Of a stretch of DNA of 7,009 nucleotides, positions 1-6,135 are shown in pieces (position 1 is the first letter of the stretch; the number at the start of each line of letters is the position of its first letter). The position numbers and the translations under genes were made by a program. Source of the DNA: Terriglobia bacterium. Lineage in GTDB: Bacteria > Acidobacteriota > Terriglobia > UBA7540. Location: NCBI GenBank assembly GCA_030042795.1, contig JASHYZ010000046.1, positions 1-7,009 of the forward strand, given 5' to 3'. The notes under the pieces are model-generated. The model saw nothing but the letters and a program-made list of their open reading frames with translations, searched no databases and was not told the DNA's origin.

Positions 1-909
1 AGCACGACGAAAGTGTTCGATAGCGTCGTCCCACTGGCGGGCCTGAAGCGCCATATCACCAAGCTCGTATTCTGCGGGGGCGTTGCCGGGATCGATCTTC
101 AACTCCTCCTCAAACTCGCGGCGCGCCTCGTCAAGCTTGGCGTTGCCAGACGAACCGGCAAGGAGCAGCCGCCCCAGCCGGTAATGAACACCCGCCAGGT
201 TTGGATTGAGGGAAAGCACTTTGCGATACTCGGCTGCGGCGTCATCGAGCTTGCCCTGCATCTCCAAAACCTCGGCGTTAAATTGGTGCGCTTGATAGGA
301 GGCAGGAGCCGTTTCAAGCAGCCGCTCCGAGGCTTGCGTGGCCAGTTCGGAGTAAACGTGGCCGCTGAGATACAACACCTCGGGATCGTTCGGGAACTGC
401 TTGCTCAGCGCAGGAATGAGATCGGCAGCGCGGTCAGGGTGGCCTAGCTCCATCTCACAGCGCACGGCGCCGACGCCGATCATTCGCTTGAGCGCAGGAT
501 CGGTAATGCGAGGGAAATCCTTTTCGATGTAAGGCAGGGCCTGCTCGCACTCGCCTTCTTCTGCGAGGCTCGCACCGAGGAAGTAATGAGCATTCGTGAG
601 CGTTGGTTTTAGTTTCAGCGCCTGACGATATTCGCGCACGGCATCCGAATAGCGTCCGGAGAAATAGTAGGCGGTGCCCAGGTTGGCGCGAAGCTCTGCG
701 ATGCCAGGCTCCAGCTTAATCAATTTTTCCAGGGCGGGAATGGCCCGAGCGTCATCGCCGGAAGCCAAGGCTGACTGAGCCTCGGCAGCGAGCTGGTTGG
801 GATTGTTCGATAAGGCTTGCTGGGATGTTGGAGCCAAAGCCCGGGCCAGAGCAGTGATTACGGTGAGGGTGAGCAGCAAGCTGGAACCAATCGGAACCGT
901 ACTTCTCAT
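1..909 (-). CDS. Secreted TPR-repeat protein, partial (C-terminus beyond left edge)
   Basis: The frame is open from an upstream stop at 946-948 to base 1, and 303 residues are visible from ATG 909. Residues 1-26 look like a Sec signal peptide: one Arg at position 2, a hydrophobic core around residues 7-22 (LLLTLTVITALA), then an ALA-P cleavage-like site near residue 26. The rest is helical TPR-type repeats of about 34 residues. The clearest are at about 72-105 (ANLGTAYYFSGRYSDAV), 206-239 and 240-274, with another starting at about 277. TPR arrays mediate protein contacts, so an exported scaffold or assembly role is likely, but no partner or function can be named. The start is uncertain: GTG 933 and GTG 930 are in frame and would add 8 or 7 residues, with Lys-Arg near the N-terminus. 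No start has a clear Shine-Dalgarno. It follows frr after about 110 bases and may be its own transcription unit. Confidence 0.8.
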   Translation of the reverse strand, partial: MRSTVPIGSSLLLTLTVITALARALAPTSQQALSNNPNQLAAEAQSALASGDDARAIPALEKLIKLEPGIAELRANLGTAYYFSGRYSDAVREYRQALKLKPTLTNAHYFLGASLAEEGECEQALPYIEKDFPRITDPALKRMIGVGAVRCEMELGHPDRAADLIPALSKQFPNDPEVLYLSGHVYSELATQASERLLETAPASYQAHQFNAEVLEMQGKLDDAAAEYRKVLSLNPNLAGVHYRLGRLLLAGSSGNAKLDEARREFEEELKIDPGNAPAEYELGDMALQARQWDDAIEHFRRA

Positions 910-975
910 CCACTCAATCGAGCGCTTCACCACGGACTCATTGTACTACTCATGTGAAAGGTCTTCCTCGCACGC

Positions 976-1014
976 AAAAAGTCAACTCCCCCGGGAGGGC
1001 ACCAACCCCTGGTG
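976..1014 (-). terminator. Possible terminator after frr (two small hairpins plus T-run)
   Basis: Reading the minus strand just after the frr stop there is a 5-bp stem (CACCA/TGGTG, 1000-1014, 5-base loop). A second GC-only-loop hairpin (CTCCC/GGGAG, 986-997) follows, then five bases, then five T residues (980-976). The arrangement suggests factor-independent termination at the end of the ribosomal/translation operon. However, the stems are short, the second has a 2-base loop unless its last pair opens, and the T-run is not directly adjacent to the stem. It could equally be incidental. Confidence 0.35.
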
Positions 1015-1021
1015 ACGCGCG

Positions 1022-1603
1022 CTACTTGATCTCCATAACTTCCTGCTCTTTACTCTTACCCTGTGCGTCGAGTTTCGCAATAAAATCGTCGGTCAGTTTC
1101 TGAACTTCTTCGAGGCCCCGTTTCTCATCGTCCTCGGAAATTTTCTTATCCTTCAGCAGCTTTTTGAGGGTTTCATTGGAATCGCGCCGGATGTTACGGA
1201 TGGCCGTCCGGTGGTTTTCGAGCACTTTGTGCAGGTGTTTCACCAAATCCTTGCGGCGCTCTTCGGTGAGCGCCGGGATCGGGATGCGGAGCAGCTTGCC
1301 GTCGCTCATGGGATTAAGCCCAAGATCGGACGAACGGATCGCCTTCTCAATAGCCGAAATCAGCGTGGTATCCCACGGCTGCACCGTTACCATGCTAGGC
1401 TCGGGCACGCCAAGTGTGGCTACCTGGTTGAGCGGCGTGGGCGTTCCGTAGTAATCGACGCGAATTGCGTCCAGCATGGACACCGACGCGCGACCCGTCC
1501 GAACACCGGCGAGCTCGTGGCGGCAGTCTTCGAGCGCCTTGGCCATACGCGTCTTGGCCTGATTCACGTCTTCACGAACAACTGGGTTTTCAATGGTTGC
1601 CAT
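1022..1603 (-). CDS. frr: Ribosome recycling factor (RRF)
   Basis: RRF acts with EF-G in the cytoplasm to split post-termination ribosomes. The product is 193 residues, slightly longer than the usual ~185, with the extra residues mainly at the N-terminus. Family landmarks are in order: RTGRAS (35-40), VDYYGTPTPLNQVA (49-62), the PWD element (76-78), IRSSDLGLNP (89-98), IPIPALTEERRKDLVK (107-122), IRNIRRD (135-141) and QKLTDDFI (168-175). These cover the three-helix domain I and the inserted domain II. The start at ATG 1603 is supported by GAGG five bases upstream; the stop is TAG. It lies 30 bases after pyrH, the usual pyrH-frr order, so the two are very probably co-transcribed. Nothing is missing or unusual. 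Confidence 0.98.
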   Translation of the reverse strand: MATIENPVVREDVNQAKTRMAKALEDCRHELAGVRTGRASVSMLDAIRVDYYGTPTPLNQVATLGVPEPSMVTVQPWDTTLISAIEKAIRSSDLGLNPMSDGKLLRIPIPALTEERRKDLVKHLHKVLENHRTAIRNIRRDSNETLKKLLKDKKISEDDEKRGLEEVQKLTDDFIAKLDAQGKSKEQEVMEIK

Positions 1604-1633
1604 AACATCCTCATGAGCGGTGTCGGGGCGGCC

Positions 1634-2356
1634 TCAGCGAGCTACCAGCGATCCGATTTTTTCGCCGAGCACAATCCGCTTAAGGTTTCCCGGGACGTTG
1701 AGGTTGAACACCACGATTGGAAGGCTGTTATCCATACACAGCGAGATGGCGGTGGTGTCCATCACGCCCAGGCGCTTCGAGAGCACGTCCAGGTAGGTAA
1801 TCTCTGAGAAAAACTTGGCGTCGGGAAACTTCTTGGGATCGGCGTCGTAAATGCCGTCAACCTTGGTCGCCTTCAGAATAACCTCAGCCTTGATTTCCAT
1901 GCCACGCAGCGCGGCGGCCGTGTCGGTGGAGAAAAAGGGGTTGCCGGTTCCTCCGGCCAGGATCACCACCCGTCCCTTTTCCAGGTGTCGAACCACGCGC
2001 CGGCGAATAAAAGGCTCGGCGATCTCGCGCATTTCGATGGCTGTGACCACCCGCGTGGGAGAGCCGCACTTTTCGATGGCGTCCTGAAGGGCTAGCGCGT
2101 TGATCACCGTTGCGAGCATGCCCATGTGGTCGCCCACCACGCGATCGATGCCTCTGGCCGAAGCGTGCACTCCGCGGATGAAGTTGCCTCCACCCACCAC
2201 CACGGCCACCTCGACGCCGAGAGCGTGAATCTCGTGGAGCTCGTCAGCGATGCGGCCGGCCACTTCGGCGTCCACTCCGAAGCCCTGCCCGCCCATAAGG
2301 GCCTCGCCACTCAGTTTTACCAGGATACGATGAAAGACAGGTTCCGGCATTTCCAT
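1634..2356 (-). CDS. pyrH: UMP kinase
   Basis: Bacterial UMP kinase phosphorylates UMP to UDP with ATP, the step feeding all pyrimidine nucleotides. It is a cytoplasmic hexamer of the amino-acid-kinase fold, normally regulated by GTP and UTP. The 240 residues match the usual length. Visible motifs are KLSGEAL (14-20), GGGNFIRG (55-62), DHMGMLAT (76-83), [17 protein letters not shown] (135-151), [13 protein letters not shown] (162-174) and MDTTA (199-203). These carry the phosphate-binding loops and the nucleotide site. ATG 2356 is chosen; a second ATG at 2350 (MPEP) would be equally plausible, since neither has a strong Shine-Dalgarno. An in-frame TGA a few codons upstream excludes longer starts. 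It sits 59 bases after tsf and 30 before frr. Confidence 0.98.
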   Translation of the reverse strand: MEMPEPVFHRILVKLSGEALMGGQGFGVDAEVAGRIADELHEIHALGVEVAVVVGGGNFIRGVHASARGIDRVVGDHMGMLATVINALALQDAIEKCGSPTRVVTAIEMREIAEPFIRRRVVRHLEKGRVVILAGGTGNPFFSTDTAAALRGMEIKAEVILKATKVDGIYDADPKKFPDAKFFSEITYLDVLSKRLGVMDTTAISLCMDNSLPIVVFNLNVPGNLKRIVLGEKIGSLVAR

Positions 2357-2415
2357 GCTTCGCGAACATCAGGATGGGGCTTAAGTCGGGCCCGTTCTGC
2401 AATGATCGTTGAGTC

Positions 2416-3033
2416 TTACTCCGCAGTCTTCAGGCCGTCGCCCACCTTAAATCGGGCGAACCGCCGAACTGAAATGTTCTCGCCGAGCTTGCCGATCTTG
2501 GAAGCGATCAGCTCGCCGATCGTGGTGTTGCCTGTCTGGTCTTTAATGAAATGCTGGTCATAAAGGCAGTTCTCTTCGTAGAACTTGCCCAGACGCCCTT
2601 CCACGATGCGCTCCACAACCGCTGCCGGCTTGCCGGACTCGGCTGCCTGACTGCGCAGGATTTCCTTCTCGCGCTCGAGCACTTCCGGAGACACTTCCTC
2701 GCGGCGAATGAACCGCGGATCTGTGGCGCAAATTTGCATAGCAATGTCGTGCACGAGCTCCTGAAAGTCGGGAGTGCGCGCCACAAAGTCGCTTTCGCAA
2801 TTAACCTCCACCATCACGCCGATCTGCGCGCCGGGATGCACGTACGAACCTACCAAGCCTTGGCTGGCGCTTCGCCCTGCCTTCTTGGCTGCGGTCGCTT
2901 GCCCGTGCTTGCGCAAATAGACGATGGCCTCATCAAAGTCTCCGTTGGTAGCCTCGAGCGCCTTCTTGCACTCCATCATGGGAGCGCCCGTCAATTCCCG
3001 CAGCCGTTTGACGTCTTCCGCCTTCACTGCCAT
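2416..3033 (-). CDS. tsf: Elongation factor Ts, short form
   Basis: EF-Ts is the nucleotide exchange factor that releases GDP from EF-Tu. This product has 205 residues, the compact type, against about 283 in Escherichia coli. It therefore lacks part of the duplicated core and the coiled-coil insert. Residues 4-40 form the N-terminal UBA-like domain that binds EF-Tu, with the family signature TGAPMMECKKAL (15-26). NCESDFVAR (78-86) is the conserved Asp-Phe loop (D82, F83) that intrudes near the EF-Tu magnesium site; Ser replaces the common Thr before it. The SGKP...IVEGRLGKF block (133-151) is the C-terminal signature. The start is ATG 3033 with an AGAGGA-like Shine-Dalgarno at 3045-3050, spaced rather far (about 11 bases). 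It follows rpsB as usual, but a terminator-like hairpin occupies its leader. Confidence 0.97.
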   Translation of the reverse strand: MAVKAEDVKRLRELTGAPMMECKKALEATNGDFDEAIVYLRKHGQATAAKKAGRSASQGLVGSYVHPGAQIGVMVEVNCESDFVARTPDFQELVHDIAMQICATDPRFIRREEVSPEVLEREKEILRSQAAESGKPAAVVERIVEGRLGKFYEENCLYDQHFIKDQTGNTTIGELIASKIGKLGENISVRRFARFKVGDGLKTAE

Positions 3034-3044
3034 TCGCGATCACT

Positions 3045-3050
3045 TCCTCT
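3045..3050 (-). promoter_or_regulatory. Shine-Dalgarno of tsf, close behind a terminator-like hairpin
   Basis: The minus strand reads AGAGGA here, about 11 bases before the tsf ATG and only 7 bases after the T-run of the upstream hairpin. Any transcript that ends at that T-run would lack this site, so termination there would remove tsf expression entirely. Confidence 0.6.
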
Positions 3051-3057
3051 CGACATG

Positions 3058-3103
3058 AAAAAGGCAGGCCTCACGTGAGCCGCCGCTGACTCTGAGGCCT
3101 GCC
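3058..3103 (-). terminator. Intrinsic terminator or attenuator between rpsB and tsf
   Basis: On the minus strand a perfect 11-bp stem (GGCAGGCCTCA, 3103-3093, pairing with TGAGGCCTGCC, 3073-3063) with a 19-base loop is followed immediately by five T residues (3062-3058). This is the textbook shape of a factor-independent terminator in the direction of transcription. It lies inside the 109-base rpsB-tsf gap, 40 bases after the rpsB stop. Because tsf, pyrH and frr follow on the same strand, partial readthrough (attenuation) is more likely than a full stop, unless those genes have their own promoter. The long loop and short T-run also fit a leaky site. The opposite strand has only a broken T-rich run after the stem and is a poorer terminator. 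Confidence 0.7.
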
Positions 3104-3142
3104 CCGATTTTCCCGGCTATCAAACTCCTCTTGGCCAGCCTG

Positions 3143-4123
3143 CTAAAATCTCCCCGAGCTTCCTTCCCTGCGGCGGGAAGGCTTATTGGCTCCAGAGGGC
3201 TTGCGCCGAGGCTGCGTGGGACGCGCACGTCCGTCATCCGCTTCTTCCGGCAGCGGAGACCCAGGTTCCGAAAGTCCTTCCATAAAATCCGCGCCCGCCG
3301 CCAATCCCGCTTCCTCCATCGAGGTCGGCTCAACCTCCACAACTTCGGCGATTTGCATCGCGCCCGCTTCGCGCTCGCGCTCCAACTCCTCGGCGCGCTG
3401 CTCGGCGGCAATCTTCTCTTCCTCGAGCTGCCGCTCGGCCGCAGCTTGACGGCCTTCCAGGGCAGCATCGGCCACGCGCGATGTGAAAAGGCGGATGGAA
3501 CGCAGGGCGTCGTCATTACCCGGAATCACGAGGTCTACATAGTCCGGGTCGCAATTCGTGTCCACGATGGCCACCACGGGGATCCCGAGTTTGGCGGCCT
3601 CCATCACCGCGATGCGTTCCTTGTTCGAGTCCACCACGAAGAGCGCGTCGGGCAGGCCCGGCATTTCTTTGATGCCCGCCAGGTTGCGATCAAGGTGTTG
3701 GCGCTCGCGCTCCAGCTTCAACACCTCCTTCTTGGGCAGAAGTTCGTAGCGGCCATCTTTGCCCATTTCTTCGAGCTCTTTCAATCGTTGAATGGATTTC
3801 TGGATGGTTGTGTTGTTCGTCAGCAAGCCGCCCAGCCAACGGTGGTTCACGTAGAACATGCCGCAGCGCGTGGCCTCTTCAGCGATAGCTTCCTGCGCCT
3901 GCCGCTTGGTTCCGACGAACAGCAGCGACTTGCCTTCCTGCGCCAGGTCGGAGACGAACTTCGCAGCCTCCTTGAAAAGCTTGAGCGTCTTTTGCAAGTC
4001 GATGATGTAAATCCCGTTTCGCTCCCCGTAAATGTACTCCTTCATTTTCGGGTTCCAACGCCGGGTCTGGTGGCCGAAATGGACGCCCGCCTCCAGAAAC
4101 TCCTTCATTGTGATGCTCGCCAA
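3143..4123 (-). CDS. rpsB: Ribosomal protein S2 with long charged C-terminal extension
   Basis: S2 is a late-assembling 30S protein that helps hold S1. The conserved core is about residues 1-225: [16 protein letters not shown] (12-27), FVGTKRQAQ (69-77), [11 protein letters not shown] (93-103), the coiled-coil hairpin at about 105-150, and [13 protein letters not shown] (181-193) followed by IPGNDDA (200-206). Residues 226-326 form an unusual tail. It begins with a Glu/Ala/Arg-rich helix or coiled coil (230-252), continues with an acidic stretch (255-297), and ends in a basic Arg/Pro/Ser segment (299-326). Typical S2 is 230-260 residues. The start is TTG 4123: it gives MASITMKEF, matching the family N-terminus, and has AGGAGGT just upstream. 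The next ATG (4108) would lose five residues and be poorly spaced. The stop of the four-helix-bundle gene lies one base before the start, so translation is probably coupled. Confidence 0.97.
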   Translation of the reverse strand: MASITMKEFLEAGVHFGHQTRRWNPKMKEYIYGERNGIYIIDLQKTLKLFKEAAKFVSDLAQEGKSLLFVGTKRQAQEAIAEEATRCGMFYVNHRWLGGLLTNNTTIQKSIQRLKELEEMGKDGRYELLPKKEVLKLERERQHLDRNLAGIKEMPGLPDALFVVDSNKERIAVMEAAKLGIPVVAIVDTNCDPDYVDLVIPGNDDALRSIRLFTSRVADAALEGRQAAAERQLEEEKIAAEQRAEELEREREAGAMQIAEVVEVEPTSMEEAGLAAGADFMEGLSEPGSPLPEEADDGRARPTQPRRKPSGANKPSRRREGSSGRF

Positions 4124-4124
4124 A

Positions 4125-4544
4125 TTACCTCCTGCTGGTTGTCGGTGGTCGGTTGTCAGTTGTCAGTTCCAACGTCCCCTTTGCACCGCGAAGAAATCTT
4201 AGCAAACCATTGAGAAGCCGCCCAACTTCACCCGTACGTTCCAAAAGACGCGTAGCCTCGTCGGTTTTGATGTAACCCAGCCGCTCTGCGAGCTGTACAT
4301 GCGTCTCGACCTCTGCCAGTGACCCATTCGCAATGCAGAGATGCTGAACAAACTCCGGCTTGTGCTGGCGCCGCTGACCTTCGGCGATGTTCGCCGGAAT
4401 CGAGACGGCAGCACGCTGCAACTGACTACACAAGCCGTAAGTCTCGGCGCCTGGGAAACTTCTAGTGGCGCTGTAGCATTCGACCGTCAAATCCATGGCC
4501 TTTTGCCAGAGTTCTAAATCCTGGTACGATCTTCCGCTTAACAC
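4125..4544 (-). CDS. Four-helix bundle protein (23S rRNA intervening-sequence protein / S23 family)
   Basis: The product has 139 residues and matches the four-helix-bundle family first met as the protein encoded in 23S rRNA intervening sequences. Recognisable blocks are [13 protein letters not shown] (7-19), [28 protein letters not shown] (29-56, the most conserved part), and [22 protein letters not shown] (71-92), with a last helix to about 119. The biochemical role of the family is not settled; it is not a ribosomal protein in the usual sense. Residues 122-139 (ending [12 protein letters not shown]) are encoded by a GGTTGTCGG-type repeat and probably not part of the fold. Members usually run about 115-125 residues. 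The start is GTG 4544, needed to keep the conserved N-terminal helix. It lies 57 bases after rpsI and one base before rpsB, so it must be co-transcribed with them. Function in this operon is unknown. Confidence 0.88.
   Translation of the reverse strand: MLSGRSYQDLELWQKAMDLTVECYSATRSFPGAETYGLCSQLQRAAVSIPANIAEGQRRQHKPEFVQHLCIANGSLAEVETHVQLAERLGYIKTDEATRLLERTGEVGRLLNGLLRFLRGAKGTLELTTDNRPPTTSRR
4128..4133 (-). promoter_or_regulatory. Shine-Dalgarno of rpsB overlapping the previous stop codon
   Basis: AGGAGG (with a following T at 4127 giving AGGAGGT) is a full match to the anti-Shine-Dalgarno core and lies four bases before TTG 4123. It decides the choice of the TTG start. The same bases encode the last two Arg codons of the upstream four-helix-bundle protein, and the TAA stop follows directly. 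Confidence 0.85.
4137..4167. repeat. Left GGTTGTCGG-type repeat bordering the four-helix-bundle gene
   Basis: On the plus strand GGTTGTC occurs at 4137-4143 and again at 4151-4157, and GTTGTCA occurs in tandem at 4152-4158 and 4159-4165. GGTTGTCGGT at 4137-4146 has an exact inverted copy at 4583-4592 on the other side of the gene. The repeat encodes the TTDNRPPTT tail of the four-helix-bundle protein. Confidence 0.75.
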
Positions 4545-4568
4545 GCCACTCTCAGGCCCCGCTCATTG

Positions 4569-4600
4569 ACCGCCCACCAACAACCGACAACCGCCCACCG
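4569..4600. repeat. Right inverted repeat bordering the four-helix-bundle gene
   Basis: ACCGCCCACC occurs at 4569-4578 and again at 4590-4599, flanking CAACCGACAACC (4581-4592). ACCGACAACC (4583-4592) is the exact inverse of 4137-4146. The repeat starts within two bases of the rpsI stop codon (4602) and fills most of the 57-base gap to the four-helix-bundle gene, so the gene and both repeats look like one unit of about 465 bp. Confidence 0.75.
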
Positions 4601-4601
4601 T

Positions 4602-4997
4602 CTACCGTTTCGAGAACTGGAACCGCTTGCGCGCGCCCTTCTGACCGTATTTCTTGCGTTCTTTCGCACGAGGATCACGCGTGAGAAAGCCGCCTTGCCG
4701 GAGCTTCGACCGCAACTCCGGATTGAACAATAGCAAAGCGCGGGCGATGCCGTGACGCGCGGCCCCGGCTTGTCCATGGACACCGCCGCCATGAGCCAGG
4801 ATCATGATATCGAACTGGCCTTCCGTCTCCGTTGCCACGAGCGGCTGCCGCAGTTCCAGCCGCAGCGCCTCCGCGGGGAAGTAGCTCTCCATGGACCGCC
4901 GGTTCACCGTCAGCTTGCCCGAACCCGGTTTCAGGATCACGCGGGCCACCGACGTTTTACGCCGGCCCGTGGCTCTAAACTGAATACTCTCTGTCAC
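4602..4997 (-). CDS. rpsI: Ribosomal protein S9
   Basis: S9 is a 30S head protein whose C-terminal tail reaches the P-site tRNA. The 131 residues match the usual ~130. Landmarks are [12 protein letters not shown] (9-20), the signature [19 protein letters not shown] (70-88), [25 protein letters not shown] (107-131), and the invariant C-terminal Ser-Lys-Arg, which contacts tRNA. The start is GTG 4997, supported by GAGGAG at 5003-5008 with a five-base spacer. The stop is TAG. It follows rplM after 46 bases, the standard rplM-rpsI pair. A repeat begins right after its stop, yet the essential C-terminus is intact. Confidence 0.98.
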   Translation of the reverse strand: MTESIQFRATGRRKTSVARVILKPGSGKLTVNRRSMESYFPAEALRLELRQPLVATETEGQFDIMILAHGGGVHGQAGAARHGIARALLLFNPELRSKLRQGGFLTRDPRAKERKKYGQKGARKRFQFSKR

Positions 4998-5043
4998 AAG
5001 TACTCCTCAAACCCAAGGATAGTAAAAGGGATTCTGAGTGGGA

Positions 5044-5481
5044 CTAGCGGCCAAGGGATGACGCCTTCGCTGGGCGCTGAGCCGAATGGGGATGCACCGG
5101 CCCGGCGTAGACCTTCAGTCGTGTGGCGATCCGCTGCCCGAGGCGGGTCTTGGGCAACATACCGACGATGGCGTCGTGCACCAACCGCTCCGGCCTGGTT
5201 TCCAGAACCTGCCGCGCCGAAACTTCTTTCAACCCGCCAGGATAGCCTGTGTGGTGGCGATAAACCTTTGCCTCCCACTTCTTGCCCGTCAGGCGGATCT
5301 TCTCCGCATTGATAACGATCAAGCCGTCCCGATGGTCGACGTGAGGCGTGAAGTCGGGCGAGCTTTTCCCCGTCAACACCCGTGAGGCACGAGCGGCCAA
5401 GCGGCCCAGCACTGCTCCCTCAGCATCGATCAACGTCCAGCGCACGCCACCCCGGCGTACCTTTTGCAGATACGTTCCCAC
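5044..5481 (-). CDS. rplM: Ribosomal protein L13
   Basis: L13 is an early-assembly 50S protein that binds 23S rRNA. The 145 residues match the usual ~142-150. Landmarks are WTLIDAEGAVLGRLAARAS (15-33), DFTPHVDHRDGLIVINAEKIRLTGKK (43-68), RHHTGYPGGLKE (75-86) and the family signature GMLPKTRLGQRIATRLKVYAGPVHPH (107-132). The start is GTG 5481 with GGAG six bases upstream; it gives MGTYLQK, close to the family's usual xxTY N-terminus. The stop is TAG. As the first gene after a strong promoter-like site, it probably heads the operon that runs at least to rpsB. Confidence 0.98.
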   Translation of the reverse strand: MGTYLQKVRRGGVRWTLIDAEGAVLGRLAARASRVLTGKSSPDFTPHVDHRDGLIVINAEKIRLTGKKWEAKVYRHHTGYPGGLKEVSARQVLETRPERLVHDAIVGMLPKTRLGQRIATRLKVYAGPVHPHSAQRPAKASSLGR

Positions 5482-5513
5482 AGTCTTCTCCGTCAGAATC
5501 TCTTGGAGTCCTT

Positions 5514-5543
5514 ATTACAACCGCATATCCAGCCGTTTGTCAA
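5514..5543 (-). promoter_or_regulatory. Sigma70-type promoter of the rplM operon
   Basis: The minus strand has a consensus -35 TTGACA (5543-5538), an 18-base spacer, and a -10 TGTAAT (5519-5514, five of six matches to TATAAT). The predicted start of transcription is near 5507, giving a leader of only about 26 bases before the rplM GTG. That leaves little room for an L13-type autoregulatory leader structure. Confidence 0.7.
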
Positions 5544-5594
5544 CTATCCGCAAAGAAAAGGAATTCTCTTAATTCGTCAGGCGTGATTTTTGGA

Positions 5595-5621
5595 GGGCGA
5601 CCCGAAGAAGCCGGGAAGCCC
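5595..5621. other. Small two-step hairpin upstream of the rplM promoter
   Basis: GGGC (5595-5598) pairs with GCCC (5618-5621), and inside it CCCG (5601-5604) pairs with CGGG (5612-5615), separated by a two-base mismatch, with a seven-base loop. On the minus strand A residues, not T residues, follow it, so it is not a standard terminator. Role unknown. Confidence 0.35.
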
Positions 5622-5707
5622 AAGGTGAGGAGTAACGAGTGACATCTGTCGCACGTAGATAAATCAAGCGGTTTCAATTACATGGCAGCAGGCTAGGGCT
5701 AACTTGC

Positions 5708-5771
5708 TTATTTTCATCAACATCGTGGGTTCCGGACGCCGATCCTTTATTATCAACAACATCGTGGGTTC
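5708..5771 (-). repeat. Two-copy direct repeat with 39-base period
   Basis: On the minus strand GAACCCACGATGTTG occurs exactly at 5771-5757 and 5732-5718, 39 bases apart. Similarity continues about ten more bases in each copy (TGA-AATAA in common). The period is a multiple of three, so each reading frame repeats: one gives EPTMLL/EPTMLM, another gives THDVVD/THDVDE. Whether it is coding or a dispersed intergenic repeat cannot be told from one locus. Confidence 0.7.
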
Positions 5772-6014
5772 TTCCTTCGTTTCGTGATTTTTTGGAGTCT
5801 CGCTTCCCACCTGTTTTCCGGTCTTGAGCCTCAGCAGCAGGCCCATGAGACGGGCAGCAGTTCGACTTCTTCGCCGCCAATCTTTCCGGCGTCATCGTCG
5901 ATTTTTTTACGAGCACAGCCATGATTGCCATCATCAGCCGCGAACTGCAACGGCAGGTTGATCCCGCCATCCAAGGACCGCGTGAAGCATCTCCCGCCTC
6001 GATCGCTAAAAACA

Positions 6015-6043
6015 AGCATACCACTCGCGGGAGCCCTTGTCAA
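6015..6043 (-). promoter_or_regulatory. Orphan sigma70-like promoter
   Basis: On the minus strand there is TTGACA (6043-6038), a 17-base spacer, and TATGCT (6020-6015, four of six matches to TATAAT). The predicted transcription start is near 6008. No recognised gene starts soon after; the first sure gene downstream is rplM, about 530 bases away, which has its own nearer promoter. It could drive a small RNA, a short peptide, or act as a distal rplM promoter. Confidence 0.5.
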
Positions 6044-6135
6044 TAGGTAAGTTGTCCCATACTTTATAGTTAGATCGTACGCTATACTCGCAGTCTAGGC
6101 TACTTTCAAGAAAATCGAATCTCTATAGCGCGGCT

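Larger units (their letters stand above)
5622..6135. other. Stretch without a convincing gene
   Basis: Several short open frames exist on both strands here but none has a recognised domain or a good ribosome-binding site. Two overlapping minus-strand frames share the direct repeat at 5708-5771: one (5664-5846, 60 residues) reads EPTML(L/M) twice, the other (5674-6024) reads THDV twice. A plus-strand frame (5849-6046) contains a hydrophobic run but no good start. The stretch also holds a promoter-like site at 6015-6043. From 6044 to 6135 I see nothing beyond AT-richer sequence. Confidence 0.5.

Noticed and set aside
13..447. Plus-strand open frame opposite the TPR gene
   Set aside because: The minus strand reads clear TPR repeats through the whole stretch; the plus-strand frame shows no family features.
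1211..1807. Plus-strand open frame spanning the frr-pyrH junction
   Set aside because: It runs across two certain genes on the other strand and resembles nothing; treated as a shadow.
3131..4213. A 360-codon open frame on the plus strand opposite rpsB
   Set aside because: It is fully antisense to the well-conserved S2 gene and has no domain. GC-rich codon bias leaves the opposite strand open.
5674..6024. 116-codon minus-strand frame in the gap upstream of rplM
   Set aside because: Its ATG (6024) lies inside the promoter-like site, it has no Shine-Dalgarno, and its composition is low-complexity; described as gene-free sequence instead.
5849..6046. Plus-strand frame with a hydrophobic run (SGVIVDFFTSTAMIAIIS) that could be a membrane segment or transposase scrap
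   Set aside because: There is no start codon before the hydrophobic run, no ribosome-binding site, and too little sequence to match a family; the VDFFT word alone is not enough to call an integrase remnant.
6050..6100. TATACT (about 6082-6087) as a plus-strand promoter
   Set aside because: No acceptable -35 element at 16-18 bases and no gene following on the plus strand.
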